Source: Candidatus Peribacteria bacterium | GTDB lineage: Bacteria; Patescibacteriota; Gracilibacteria; Peribacterales; Peribacteraceae | Direction of reading: 5' to 3' | DNA: 64,000 nt | Assembly (NCBI GenBank): GCA_023245935.1 | Contig: JAHFJM010000001.1 | Span: forward strand, 186,001 to 250,000 | Part shown: positions 7,888-16,844 of the stretch, piece after piece | How positions within the stretch are numbered: position 1 is the first letter of the stretch | Layout: every line of letters starts with the position of its first letter | Program-made: the position numbers and the translations under genes | Notes under the pieces: generated by a model | The model's database searches: none | The model's input: only the letters and a program-made list of their open reading frames with translations | Told to the model about the DNA's origin: nothing

Positions 7888-10098
7888 CTATTTTCTTTCC
7901 CTCTTCATCGGCACGCTCACCGTGAAGGTGGAACCTTTGCCTTCCGCACTTTCCATGCCGATCGTTGCGCCGATCGAGTCGGCTGCGATGCGTGAGATGT
8001 AGAGACCGAGACCGTTGCCGTCCGTATCGGCTGTTTTTGCATTCGTGCAGCGGTACATCTTCCGGAAAATCTGTTTCTTCTCCGAGTCGGGAATTCCGAT
8101 CCCGTGATCGGTGACCATGATGGTCGCTCGGGTGGAGGTTGCATCGGTTCCGAGTTTGACCGAAAGGCTTGTCCCTTCTTTTCCATACTTGATCGCATTG
8201 CTCACGAGGTTTTCGATGATCAGCCGGAGGAGCGTGCGGTTCGTCTCGGGGTTCAGCAAGTGTTGCGTGTCCGCATCGACCGTGATGTTCATTCGTCTTT
8301 CTCTCAGTTCCAGCCTGAAGCTGTCTGTGATCTCTGCGAGGAGACTGCTGAGGGAGACCGCCTCCGTTTTCGTGTCGGGTTTCTCGAGTTCCAGACGCGA
8401 GACATTGAGCAGCGCGTTGACGAGATTGGTCATGCGCGTATTGGATACCGAGATTTCATCGATGCACTCATGCTGTTCCGTCGTGAACGGCGTGAGGGCG
8501 TTCGTATCGAGAAGCATCTCGAGGTACCAGCGGATCGAGGAGAGCGGCGTACGCAGCTGGTGCGAGACCAACGTAATGAACTCGGATTTCACTCTGCTCA
8601 GATGACGCTCTTCCGTCGTGTCACGGAGAATCGCAACGGACCCGAGACACTCCTCTCCGCGGAGGATAGGTGTTGCACGAAGATGGATCGCGGTCAGTGT
8701 TCCGTCTTTTCGCACAAGGGAAAATTCAGGATCGATGATCGGGCTGAAACTTTGTCCGGTTCCGAGCACAAGAGTGATCGGATGGGCATTCTCAGGAACC
8801 GACTGATTCTTTCGGTCGACAATCGGCAATATTTCCGTGGCATGCTTGCCAAGCAGTTCTCGCGCTCCCACCCCCGTCAGCTGTTCTGCAGCCCGGTTTG
8901 CAAAGACGATTTCTCCACGCCTGTTCGTCATCAGGAGTCCATCCTCGATGTTCTCGAGAATCGCCGTGTTCCGCGCATTTTCCTTTCGCAAAGCCTCCGT
9001 TCGTTTCTGCACGAGGCCCTCGAGGTGATCGTACGATTCCCTCAGGCGTCCGGTCAGTTCCTGCGCCGCACTGTCGACACTCTCCAGTTCATTCCCGGTG
9101 AAGATGGATCTCTCGAAGCGCCAGTGCACCGTTTCCAGTCCGTTCAATTTTCGAGCGAGTGCGGCGAGAGGCTCGGTAATTCTCTTCGAGAGCGCGAACA
9201 TCGAGAGTGACAGAAGGCAGATGAGCATCAGACCGATGCCGATGACATTGAAGGCGAGTCTCAGAATCGGTTTCAGGATGTCAGCGCGATCCATCTGAAC
9301 CATAACCGTCCATCCGATCGATGGCATCGTGCGGTACACAGACAGCACCGGAATACCGGCGTAGTCGAGGGTTTCTTCCGTTCCCTGTTTCACTGCCAAT
9401 GCTCTTTGGATGAAGAGAGACTGGTTTTCATCACTCGTCAGAATAGGGACGGCGCCTCCCTGACCGTCGGTATGCAACATCGTCAGCGTGTTGCCTTGGA
9501 CAGTGGCAAGGAGTATTTCGGAAGACGAGTCCATGGCCGTCCCTTCAAAGAAACGATTGACGATGTTCTTTGTGTCGAAGACGACAACGTAGCTTCCCGT
9601 GCGTTCACCGTTCACGTCCGTTTGTGGAGCCGTGATGAGGTACGAGCTCCACCCGCGTTGAGTGAAGACGGGATGGAAGCTTGTGTAGGGTGTCTCGAGA
9701 ATTTTTTGGAGCATCGGTGCATCGATGTTTGTTTCATTCTTCTCTCCGGCTAGAAACGTCTTTCGACCGTGAACGTCGATCACGAAGAGACTTCGGAATC
9801 CGACGAGCCCCGTGATGGACGGAAGCTGAAGCAACGTCGGATCTTTCGCGAGGATGGAGAGTTGCCTTCGCTGCTCGGAGATCGTTGATTCCAGTAAACT
9901 TTCACGTGAGTATGCCGCAGACTCCAAACCGGAAATCGTACGTGCCATCAGTTCGTGTCTCGCGAGAAAGAACGTCGTGAGTCCCATGAGGAGCACGGTG
10001 ACGGCGAGCAGGAAGAACGCTTCGAAGAACAGCGTCGTTTGCAGTGAATGTTTTTCACGGAAGGTCGGCCGTTTTGGAGGAACCGTCTGTATTGCCAT
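7888..10098 (-). CDS. Membrane sensor histidine kinase (Cache-HAMP-PAS-HisKA-HATPase)
   Basis: A 736-residue sensor kinase. Domains in order: membrane helix 24-46, extracytoplasmic Cache-like sensor about 47-275, membrane helix 280-303, HAMP 304-358, PAS 375-495, HisKA with the phospho-acceptor His513 in SHQLRTPLSSIRW, and an HATPase with NLVSNAIKYG, DHGIGIP and GNGLGLYI. It should autophosphorylate on binding an external signal and pass phosphate to a response regulator. No regulator is adjacent; the nearest is the receiver protein at 19780-20217, on the far side of the pilus genes. The promoter is TGGCAA-17-TAGAAT with an extended TGC, ending 9 nt before the ATG. Confidence 0.93.
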   Translation of the reverse strand: MAIQTVPPKRPTFREKHSLQTTLFFEAFFLLAVTVLLMGLTTFFLARHELMARTISGLESAAYSRESLLESTISEQRRQLSILAKDPTLLQLPSITGLVGFRSLFVIDVHGRKTFLAGEKNETNIDAPMLQKILETPYTSFHPVFTQRGWSSYLITAPQTDVNGERTGSYVVVFDTKNIVNRFFEGTAMDSSSEILLATVQGNTLTMLHTDGQGGAVPILTSDENQSLFIQRALAVKQGTEETLDYAGIPVLSVYRTMPSIGWTVMVQMDRADILKPILRLAFNVIGIGLMLICLLSLSMFALSKRITEPLAALARKLNGLETVHWRFERSIFTGNELESVDSAAQELTGRLRESYDHLEGLVQKRTEALRKENARNTAILENIEDGLLMTNRRGEIVFANRAAEQLTGVGARELLGKHATEILPIVDRKNQSVPENAHPITLVLGTGQSFSPIIDPEFSLVRKDGTLTAIHLRATPILRGEECLGSVAILRDTTEERHLSRVKSEFITLVSHQLRTPLSSIRWYLEMLLDTNALTPFTTEQHECIDEISVSNTRMTNLVNALLNVSRLELEKPDTKTEAVSLSSLLAEITDSFRLELRERRMNITVDADTQHLLNPETNRTLLRLIIENLVSNAIKYGKEGTSLSVKLGTDATSTRATIMVTDHGIGIPDSEKKQIFRKMYRCTNAKTADTDGNGLGLYISRIAADSIGATIGMESAEGKGSTFTVSVPMKRERK

Positions 10099-10145
10099 AA
10101 TCCTCTTATTCTAGCAGAAAAACCGATCTTTTGCCATTTCTTTTC

Positions 10146-10203
10146 ACCTCACCCCCAACCCCAGCGCTGATGCGCTTAGGGACAGGAGGACAGGGGATGA
10201 GGT
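10146..10203. repeat. Palindromic intergenic repeat, short copy 2
   Basis: ACCTCACCCCC (10146-10156) and GGGGATGAGGT (10193-10203) form complementary ends around a core with its own small hairpin AGCGC-TGAT-GCGCT. It is a shortened relative of the elements at 3778-3913, 23850-23972 and 50603-50685, and lies between the histidine kinase promoter and the stop of the first pilin gene. Confidence 0.75.
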
Positions 10204-10208
10204 ACGGA

Positions 10209-10655
10209 TTAACGCGTGACCGTGATGACGGCACTCTGCTCCGCACTCGGTGCGGCGACGGTGATGCGGCTCGAGACCGCATCTTTCAGGACCGTGTACT
10301 TCGTTGAGGTCGCGGTCGCCGCTTGCGGATCAGCCGGCAACGCGACGATGTACGAGCCCGTGAGAGCGTTGAGGTTGATGAGTCCCGTACAGTTCACGTT
10401 GACGCCGCTCCTGCAGATTTCCGTTGCGGAGGTTGTGATCGTCGACGGGATCGTGCCGTTGTGATCCAGGGCGTACTGGTACACGGCATTGAGGATCGTG
10501 TTCACATCGGAACGGCGCTGCGCATTGCGAGCGTCACCGAGCTGCTTCGTCGGGTTGATCGCAACGATGACGATAGCGGCGAGGATCGCGATGATTCCGA
10601 TCACGAGCAGAAGCTCGATGAGCGTGAATCCTTTTCGCATGGAATGAATTGTCAT
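10209..10655 (-). CDS. Type IV major-type pilin, copy A
   Basis: A 148-residue prepilin with the class III signal KGFTLIELLLVIGIIAILAAIV. Cleavage should occur after Gly9, leaving Phe at +1 and Glu at +5, followed by the long hydrophobic pilin helix. A conserved stretch (INPTKQLGDARNAQRRSDVN) and a beta-rich C-terminal domain with one Cys pair follow. It is a close paralogue of the 10767-11210 pilin: the N-terminal 60 residues are almost identical and the C-terminal heads differ. The start is ATG 10655, with ATG 10640 an alternative. An extended -10 (TGCTAGACT) lies about 42 nt upstream, and the leader is pyrimidine-rich without a Shine-Dalgarno. Confidence 0.95.
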   Translation of the reverse strand: MTIHSMRKGFTLIELLLVIGIIAILAAIVIVAINPTKQLGDARNAQRRSDVNTILNAVYQYALDHNGTIPSTITTSATEICRSGVNVNCTGLINLNALTGSYIVALPADPQAATATSTKYTVLKDAVSSRITVAAPSAEQSAVITVTR

Positions 10656-10719
10656 AGAGGGAAAGGGAAAGGAGTGAGGTGCAAACTTCTGTGGGACAGT
10701 CTAGCATTCTCGGATCACA

Positions 10720-10754
10720 AAACCCCCTCTTCGGAATGAAGAGGGGGTTTTTCA
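10720..10754 (-). terminator. Rho-independent terminator after pilin copy B
   Basis: AACCCCCTCTTC and GAAGAGGGGGTT form a 12-bp stem with a 5-nt loop. Runs of T on both sides allow it to work on either strand. It lies just downstream of the 10767-11210 pilin stop and upstream of the promoter of pilin copy A. Confidence 0.9.
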
Positions 10755-10766
10755 TGCATAAGAAGA

Positions 10767-11210
10767 CTAGCGAGTGACGGAAATGACGGCACCTTGCTCC
10801 GCACTCGGAGCGGCAACCGTGACGCGCTTGCTCGTCGCATCCTTCACGATCGTGTAGCCGGCGCTCGTCGCCGTGGCACCCTGAGGATCGGCCGGGATAG
10901 CCACAATGTAGGCGCTCGTGAGATCCGTGCTGAGGACAACCGTACAGTCGGAGGCGGCAGCCGTCTTACAAATCGTTCCCACCGTGTCCGGGATTCCCGC
11001 AGGCAACGTACCGTTGTGATCGATGGAGTACTGATACACGGCATTGAGGATCGTGTTCACGTCGGAACGGCGCTGCGCGTTGCGAGCGTCGCCGAGCTGC
11101 TTCGTCGGGTTGATCGCAACGATGACGATCGCAGCGAGGATCGCGATGATTCCGATCACGAGCAGAAGCTCGATGAGCGTGAATCCTCGTCTGAGTGGAC
11201 GGAGGGTCAT
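10767..11210 (-). CDS. Type IV major-type pilin, copy B
   Basis: A 147-residue prepilin with signal RRGFTLIELLLVIGIIAILA and the same INPTKQLGDARNAQRRSDVN segment as copy A. The C-terminal heads diverge (SYTIVKDATSKRVTVAAPSAEQ here). Both should be processed by a prepilin peptidase and assembled by the PilB/PilC machinery encoded upstream. It has its own promoter (TACACT at 11269-11274), a pyrimidine-rich leader of about 50 nt and a strong terminator, so it is a separate transcription unit. Two near-identical pilins suggest either a heteropolymer or alternative pilus forms. Confidence 0.95.
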   Translation of the reverse strand: MTLRPLRRGFTLIELLLVIGIIAILAAIVIVAINPTKQLGDARNAQRRSDVNTILNAVYQYSIDHNGTLPAGIPDTVGTICKTAAASDCTVVLSTDLTSAYIVAIPADPQGATATSAGYTIVKDATSKRVTVAAPSAEQGAVISVTR

Positions 11211-11384
11211 AGAGAGAAAGGGAAAAGGAAGGTAAGGACACGAAGAGATCTCCGTGTTTCAGGGGAAGAGTGTATCAAGCAGCGGTTTTCTTCGCCAGTT
11301 TCCGCCAATGCACGCATCATGATCGCCTTGATTTTTTTCTATTCGAATTCGCAATACTGTTCCGATCGGGAGAATCCTCTTTGC

Positions 11385-12032
11385 CTAGCAGGCAAATGTG
11401 GAAACCGAGAGTGTGCACGCATCAGCTTCGCATTCATACCATTTTTCCGTGTGATTTTGGCAGACAGGGACGGGACAGCTGCCGCATCCTCCCGCCGTCG
11501 ATTGATCATTTTGGAAGAGTGTCGCCGTCGCTTCGAAATGGCGCGAAAAAGTCACTTTCTTCACGAGAGGAATGATCGCCTGAATATCGAAAGAAACGAA
11601 GACGCTTTTGCCGTTCACGTTTTGGAATTGCAATGCGCTCACGGTGACTTGCGGACTCAGGAGTGAGAACAGAGTCGATTTTTCAACCAAAAGAAGATTG
11701 CCGCTCGCAGTCGGCGCGAAGATCGTCGGGAATTCGCCGCTCAGCGTCATCTGCAGTGCAAGGACGGATCCGGTCTGATTGATCGCCGGACTCAGAATCG
11801 CTTCGGACCGACGAATGCTCTTCGTGACGGTTTCCAGAATCTGCGTGCCGCGCTGCTCCACTTCCGCAATCGATCGCTGACGGATGCGTGCCTCCTCGGT
11901 TGAAATCGACACAGCCATCGCCGTACCGAGAATGATCGAGAGGATGCCGAGAAACAGGATTACTTCGAGAAGAGAGAAGCCTGCATGTTGTTCCCTGCTT
12001 CTGCGCCGGAAATTGCGGACGACAGTAATCAT
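11385..12032 (-). CDS. Minor prepilin (PilW-like) with Cys-rich tail
   Basis: A 215-residue prepilin: basic leader, then HAGFSLLEVILFLGILSIILG with Gly at -1 and Glu at +5. The middle is a typical minor-pilin ectodomain. The last 40 residues hold seven cysteines (GGCGSCPVPVCQ and further on), an unusual density that suggests a disulfide-stabilised knot or metal site. The ATG at 12032 overlaps the stop of the upstream PilX-like gene (ATGA), so the two are probably translated together. It is the last gene of the minor-pilin operon. Confidence 0.85.
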   Translation of the reverse strand: MITVVRNFRRRSREQHAGFSLLEVILFLGILSIILGTAMAVSISTEEARIRQRSIAEVEQRGTQILETVTKSIRRSEAILSPAINQTGSVLALQMTLSGEFPTIFAPTASGNLLLVEKSTLFSLLSPQVTVSALQFQNVNGKSVFVSFDIQAIIPLVKKVTFSRHFEATATLFQNDQSTAGGCGSCPVPVCQNHTEKWYECEADACTLSVSTFAC

Positions 12033-12457
12033 GGACAGAGGGAGAAGAACGATACTTCCTGCCAGGAGAAGATCTTCGTTTTCGGAAGGACTTGATTCAC
12101 GACGATCTCGAGTCGTCGCACGGTGTCTCCGACTTGTCCTTCGCTGCAGAGCAGGCGGTTCGTATTGCCGATGCCGCCGATGCTCCGAAGTTCGCAGGTG
12201 CCGTGCCGGTACGAGAGTACTTCGTTCCCTCCGTACGAGAGAGAGTTTCGCAGTTGTCGGAGCCCGTAGTCCGCGCATCCCTGCGCAAGTTGCAACGCTT
12301 CATCCGATTGCTGCACCGACACGCTGACGTGCGATGCATTGGTGCCGAGGAGGAGGAGAGAAGAGAGAATCACCGAACACACGGCACCGATGATCAGGAT
12401 CGAAATCAACAGAATGTATCCGGGTTTTGTGCCGACAAGTGATCGTGACGTTTGCAT
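12029..12457 (-). CDS. PilX-like minor pilus assembly protein
   Basis: A 142-residue protein with an N-terminal hydrophobic segment (GYILLISILIIGAVCSVIL) preceded by a short basic leader, as in PilX proteins, which lack the Glu+5 but insert in the same way. The ectodomain has an alternating pattern with two Cys (LAQGCADYG, HGTCELRS). Its ATG overlaps the TGA of the upstream prepilin-propeller gene (TGATG), and its TGA overlaps the next ATG. Such coupling fits a pilus-initiating minor pilin complex. Assignment rests on position and topology. Confidence 0.75.
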   Translation of the reverse strand: MQTSRSLVGTKPGYILLISILIIGAVCSVILSSLLLLGTNASHVSVSVQQSDEALQLAQGCADYGLRQLRNSLSYGGNEVLSYRHGTCELRSIGGIGNTNRLLCSEGQVGDTVRRLEIVVNQVLPKTKIFSWQEVSFFSLCP

Positions 12458-13944
12458 CAGCCGGGAGAGAAGACGAAGAGACTTGAAGGAGAAACGCCAT
12501 ACAGTCGGTCGTGTTGCCAGTCGTATAAAAGTCCTCTGATCGTCGCACCCGCATCGTACGTTTTCAATGTCGGTGCGGCACCGAGAGCCATGGCAACGGT
12601 GTCCAGTACCCGAAGCTGACTTCCCCCCGTGCTGCCGCCGACGAATGCGTACTTGCTTCCGACGATGCTTGCAAGCGCGTTCACGTCCCCTCCGATTTCG
12701 AGCGTCCACGGTCCCGGAGGCGGGGTGGGCACCGGAGCATCGGCGATGGAGTAGAGGCTCAGCTCGTCAATGGTTGCGCCGCCGAGCCGACCGATCAGTG
12801 CGGAGGTGCCGAAAGTTGCGATGGCGTTTCCATCCTGGACATCGGGAAGATCGATGCCGAGTCCCGAAGCAAATTGCAACGATGAAGGATTGAAGATGTC
12901 GACGACCTGCAGCTCGGCACTGTTGGAGGAATTTGCAACGTAGGCGTAGCCGTCCTGCAGGGAAAGATCGAGCACGCTTCCGCTCATTGCGAGCGAATCG
13001 AGGATCGTCATCGGACCGGTCTCGCTTGTCTGCACCGAGGTGAACTGATCGTAGGGCGGATGGTCGATGCTCCCGATGAAGAGCACGTTTCCGTAGAGCG
13101 CGATCGACCGTGCGTATCCCGATCCCGGAAGATCGATACTGCGAAGAAGGTTGCTGCTTGAGAGCGTTGCGGGAGAGGAGATATCGTAGACCTGCACTTC
13201 TTGCGTGGGGCTGTTTGTCGCTATGTACAGCCTATTTTCCGCTGCGATGATGCCGTACGCCGACGCACCGAGATCGAAGGACGTTGCGACGCGCACGGGA
13301 ACGGCAGGGTTGCTGATGTCATAAATGTAGAGTCCTTTTCCGCCCGACAGTTGCAGACTCGAGATGAAGAGGTAGTGATCCGAGAGCGCGATCTTCTGGT
13401 ACTCCGGCGCCCCGCTCTCCGTGCTTGTCGCGATTTTTTTCATGGCAGCCCAGTTGCCGACAGGAATTGTTTTCTGCCAGTTCGTGATGGAAGATTCGAA
13501 GAGAACTGATCCTGATCTCGTGTTGCCGAAGTTCCAACTGACGGAGGACAGGACGTCGGTCCAATCGGTGTCGTGCGTCGTGAGAACAACATTCGATCGG
13601 TAGCCGTTTTTCAGGATTGACGATCCGGAGAAACTCCAGCCGGTCTTCGTCAACTTCACGCCGTGTGTGCCGCTCGTCAGGAGAGAGAAGTCACGGTTCC
13701 GTATTTCACGAACCGCTTCCAACTGCTGCGATGCGAGGAAAACCGCACGCGTACGGTCTCCGGCCGCAACGGTACTGCGTTCGCCGAGGACGAGCGAGAG
13801 ACCGATGCCCGCAAGAAAAATGGCGAAGACACCGACAGCGATGACCGCTTCCAGAAGCAAACTGCCGCGAGAATTTCTGAAAAACCCCGAGAGGAGATTT
13901 CTCTTCCCTCGGGAGGTTTGCCGGCAGTGGAGGCGATCACTCAT
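12457..13944 (-). CDS. Prepilin fused to an LVIVD-type beta-propeller
   Basis: A 495-residue protein. The N-terminus has a prepilin-like segment (SRGSLLLEAVIAVGVFAIFL, Glu at +5 after Gly). Residues about 175-495 carry repeated units of the form LYIYDISNPAVPVRVAT and EVQVYDISSPATL, typical of LVIVD repeats that fold as a beta-propeller. A propeller on a pilin helix suggests a pilus-tip adhesin or sensor, in analogy to PilY1, which is also a propeller, but here covalently joined. The start follows the giant prepilin gene by 15 bp. A weak TAGAAT box lies 12 nt upstream. Confidence 0.85.
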   Translation of the reverse strand: MSDRLHCRQTSRGKRNLLSGFFRNSRGSLLLEAVIAVGVFAIFLAGIGLSLVLGERSTVAAGDRTRAVFLASQQLEAVREIRNRDFSLLTSGTHGVKLTKTGWSFSGSSILKNGYRSNVVLTTHDTDWTDVLSSVSWNFGNTRSGSVLFESSITNWQKTIPVGNWAAMKKIATSTESGAPEYQKIALSDHYLFISSLQLSGGKGLYIYDISNPAVPVRVATSFDLGASAYGIIAAENRLYIATNSPTQEVQVYDISSPATLSSSNLLRSIDLPGSGYARSIALYGNVLFIGSIDHPPYDQFTSVQTSETGPMTILDSLAMSGSVLDLSLQDGYAYVANSSNSAELQVVDIFNPSSLQFASGLGIDLPDVQDGNAIATFGTSALIGRLGGATIDELSLYSIADAPVPTPPPGPWTLEIGGDVNALASIVGSKYAFVGGSTGGSQLRVLDTVAMALGAAPTLKTYDAGATIRGLLYDWQHDRLYGVSPSSLFVFSPG

Positions 13945-13959
13945 CTCGTGCCTCTCATT

Positions 13960-16818
13960 CTAGTTGTTCTCGTTGTCTTCGGCGACCATTTTGAGAAGCG
14001 ACGTGCTGCAGCCGAATTTTCTCGCATCCGAGACGTAGAACGAGAAGAGGTTCTTCATCGAGCGATAGAGGACGGGGTACTCACTGAACCGATGCATCCC
14101 TTTGTCCTCAATGGCATCGAGAATCTGAGTGCAGCTGCAGCCGCGCGTATCCTGCAGCGTGTAATTGCTGACTTTCTTATTCGGACCGGTGCGGAAGACA
14201 GGGATGGTGTCTTTCGAACCCCGCGCAGTCGTGAGGGCAAGTCTGTCGAATGTCATGTGTTCGGTCGGAACGGATTCGGGGAAGGTTGTACCGACGGGAC
14301 AGAGGTCGTCTTTGTTCTTCACGCCGTCTCCGTCAGAGTCTTCGTTGCCGTTCGAACTCGAACTCGAACTTGCACTGGAGACAGAGCTTGAAGACGATCC
14401 TGACTTGCTGCTCGAACTGCCGGATGACTGCACCGCGCAACTTCCGCCGCTCTTCGGTTTATCGATGGAAATGATCGCAACCGCATCGTGGTAGTTCGGG
14501 TGGTCGGCATCTCCGAGTTCGACGAGCACCGCGATATCATGGTTTCCAATCTTCATCCTCGCATGATCGTCGAGAATATTCCGGAGGTAGCCGTGTATGT
14601 CGCCGCGGGACTCGATGTCGTTGAGACCGTCGCAAGTTTCTCCCGGATGCAGGACGCGAACGTGTTTGTCGTACGCTCCCGACATCACCGTTTTGCTGTA
14701 GACCCATGAGTACCGACCGTTGAAGGAGATTGTGATGCGGCTTCCGGAGGCAGTATCGGGGAAGACCGAAAGTTCTCCGCCTTTCAGACTGCGATTTCCG
14801 AAGAGCTGCTTCCAGGATCCAAGATCATCGAAACGAATCATGCTTCGAACACTCATCTTCGGTCCGCGCTCGCCATAGGTACTGTCCGAGCCGACGATCT
14901 TCACCGTGACATCGGCCTTTCCTTTCAGCGTGATGCGTCCGGCACTGTCGATGACGTACGGAACGCTGCACGAGTCGGGAGTGAAGGTGGTATTTTGCGG
15001 AAGACTTGATGCAACACTGGAGCTGATATGCGATCCCGCGGCGCTCGATGCATGACTGTCACTCGGGTTCCCCGTTACCCAGTGCAGAATCACACCATCG
15101 TCATCCGTCGTTGTGCGTGTTTTGAACACCATGCTCTTGGCGTTCGGTCCGTCGACGAATTCATCGCCGTTCGCGTTGTCGCTCACAATGCCGTCCCGCG
15201 GATTTTCGGACGGATTCTCCGGATCGTTGTCGATGCCGGTGATGATGCTGTGATTGAAGAGCGGGTTTGCATCAACGATCTCCTTCCCTCCGTTGTCCGT
15301 GTGGGAGCCGTGCGAGACGATGCGGATCCATCCGTTCCCGCGTTCGAGGGCGAGACCTTTCACGTCTTCGATGAGACCGTTATCGATGATGATCTTGCCG
15401 AGACTGTCGACGAGCGGAATCCACTGATCGGCGGCGAAGGCGAGCTTGTTCGGACCCACGTAGACACGATTCGCGGCATCGCCGCTTCCCATGTTTTCCA
15501 CTCGATCGAAGTGGATTTTCACCCGTTCTTTGTCGCCGTCGACGCACGTCAGCGATTTTGCCGTGAAGGTGACGAGGACGACTGCATCCTGGAAATCGGA
15601 TGACCGATCGAGTGACCCCATCTCCACGAGGAAGAGGAGGTCTCTCGGTCCGATGACAATGTTCCCGTGTGCATCGAGCACGCCTTTCAGGAATGACTCG
15701 AGCGATTCCTGATGATCGAACGGTGCGTATGCCGGTGCTTTATCGCCGTTTTTAAGGACGATCACGTGGCCGTCTTTCGCATTCGACTGGAATGTTTTGT
15801 TGAAGAGCCACGAGTACCGTCCGTTGAATCGAAACAGAAGCGGCGTTTCCGTCGGCAGGTTCTCGAACGTACTCTGTTCGTTCCCAGAAACAGCTTTCCC
15901 GCCGAAGAGATCGGACCAAGTCGAGCCGTCGAGGCTTGCGGACAATCGAACGTCGATCTTCGGTCCGCCTGCACCGTAGGTGATGGCGGATCCGAGCACC
16001 CTCACTTTGACGTCGTTGGTTCCGACCGTTTCGATGTCTCCGTTCTTCAGGGAGAAGCGGGTGTCGCACGGAGGATCTTGTGTTCCGCCGCTTCCGTTGC
16101 CCGTGTCGGATACCGATGATGTTCCTCCTCCGTTGCCGTTGCCATTCCCGTTTCCGGACGAACTGCCATTTCCCGTTCCGTTGCCGGAAGAAGATGCGGC
16201 ACTGCCCGTACTTCCCTGGCTGCCGGTTCCCGCACTCGAGTTCCCGTCTCCGGAAGATCCGTTACTCATGCTAGAACTCGAGTTCCCGCCACCGGAATTA
16301 TTGCCTGCAGAACTGCTCCCGTTTTCACTCGGATTCTCCCCCGGCGCGAATGTCAGAAGACCGCTCACACTCACAACGCCGTTGCGGTCAATATCGATGC
16401 GACGGTAATTGTCTGTAACGGAGGAGGTGACGTAGACGCTGCCGATGTTCGTCGGCAGTCCGTCGACTCTGGTGAAGGTCGTTTCGCTGAGTCCCGTTGT
16501 GTCGATGCTTGCGGCAATCGGGAACTGCACGTCAAAGTCTGCATTCCTCTCGGCGTAGCTGTCGCCTGCGAAGATCGTCGCATCCGGAAAGTACACGCCC
16601 CAGAGCGAATCCTCTTTCCCTGTCTGCGACAACGTCTGAGCGGATCGAAGCGCTTGCACCATGTGTTCCGTCGCGGTATTCAGATCGGCATTGATCTGGT
16701 ACTCGCGGAACATCGGGATCATCAGCCCCGCTGCCGTTGTCATGAGTCCGATGGCAATCACGAGTTCGATGGCGGTGAAGCCGAGGCGCAGTCGCGTTTT
16801 CATGTGGGTATTACTCAT
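13960..16818 (-). CDS. Giant prepilin-like surface protein with duplicated ectodomain
   Basis: A 952-residue protein, about six times a normal pilin. It opens with a prepilin signal (LGFTAIELVIAIG, Glu at +5) and a GspH/FimT-like region to residue 160. A Ser/Gly/Asn low-complexity linker spans 165-250. Two copies of one domain follow, at about 251-418 and 617-785, each with FNGRYSW and a DAVV/DAVA ending. A second Ser-rich linker covers 797-825, then a thrombospondin type 3-like calcium motif (DSDGDGVKNKDDLCP, 827-841) and a Cys-containing C-terminal domain. It probably sits on or near the pilus tip. A short pyrimidine-rich leader separates it from pilC. Confidence 0.85.
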   Translation of the reverse strand: MSNTHMKTRLRLGFTAIELVIAIGLMTTAAGLMIPMFREYQINADLNTATEHMVQALRSAQTLSQTGKEDSLWGVYFPDATIFAGDSYAERNADFDVQFPIAASIDTTGLSETTFTRVDGLPTNIGSVYVTSSVTDNYRRIDIDRNGVVSVSGLLTFAPGENPSENGSSSAGNNSGGGNSSSSMSNGSSGDGNSSAGTGSQGSTGSAASSSGNGTGNGSSSGNGNGNGNGGGTSSVSDTGNGSGGTQDPPCDTRFSLKNGDIETVGTNDVKVRVLGSAITYGAGGPKIDVRLSASLDGSTWSDLFGGKAVSGNEQSTFENLPTETPLLFRFNGRYSWLFNKTFQSNAKDGHVIVLKNGDKAPAYAPFDHQESLESFLKGVLDAHGNIVIGPRDLLFLVEMGSLDRSSDFQDAVVLVTFTAKSLTCVDGDKERVKIHFDRVENMGSGDAANRVYVGPNKLAFAADQWIPLVDSLGKIIIDNGLIEDVKGLALERGNGWIRIVSHGSHTDNGGKEIVDANPLFNHSIITGIDNDPENPSENPRDGIVSDNANGDEFVDGPNAKSMVFKTRTTTDDDGVILHWVTGNPSDSHASSAAGSHISSSVASSLPQNTTFTPDSCSVPYVIDSAGRITLKGKADVTVKIVGSDSTYGERGPKMSVRSMIRFDDLGSWKQLFGNRSLKGGELSVFPDTASGSRITISFNGRYSWVYSKTVMSGAYDKHVRVLHPGETCDGLNDIESRGDIHGYLRNILDDHARMKIGNHDIAVLVELGDADHPNYHDAVAIISIDKPKSGGSCAVQSSGSSSSKSGSSSSSVSSASSSSSSNGNEDSDGDGVKNKDDLCPVGTTFPESVPTEHMTFDRLALTTARGSKDTIPVFRTGPNKKVSNYTLQDTRGCSCTQILDAIEDKGMHRFSEYPVLYRSMKNLFSFYVSDARKFGCSTSLLKMVAEDNENN

Positions 16819-16844
16819 ACAGAGAGGAGGGAAGGGAGTGAATA

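Noticed and set aside
8104-9210. 368-codon plus-strand frame opposite the histidine kinase
   Set aside because: Shadow of the kinase gene; no start signal and an unnatural Arg/His-rich composition.
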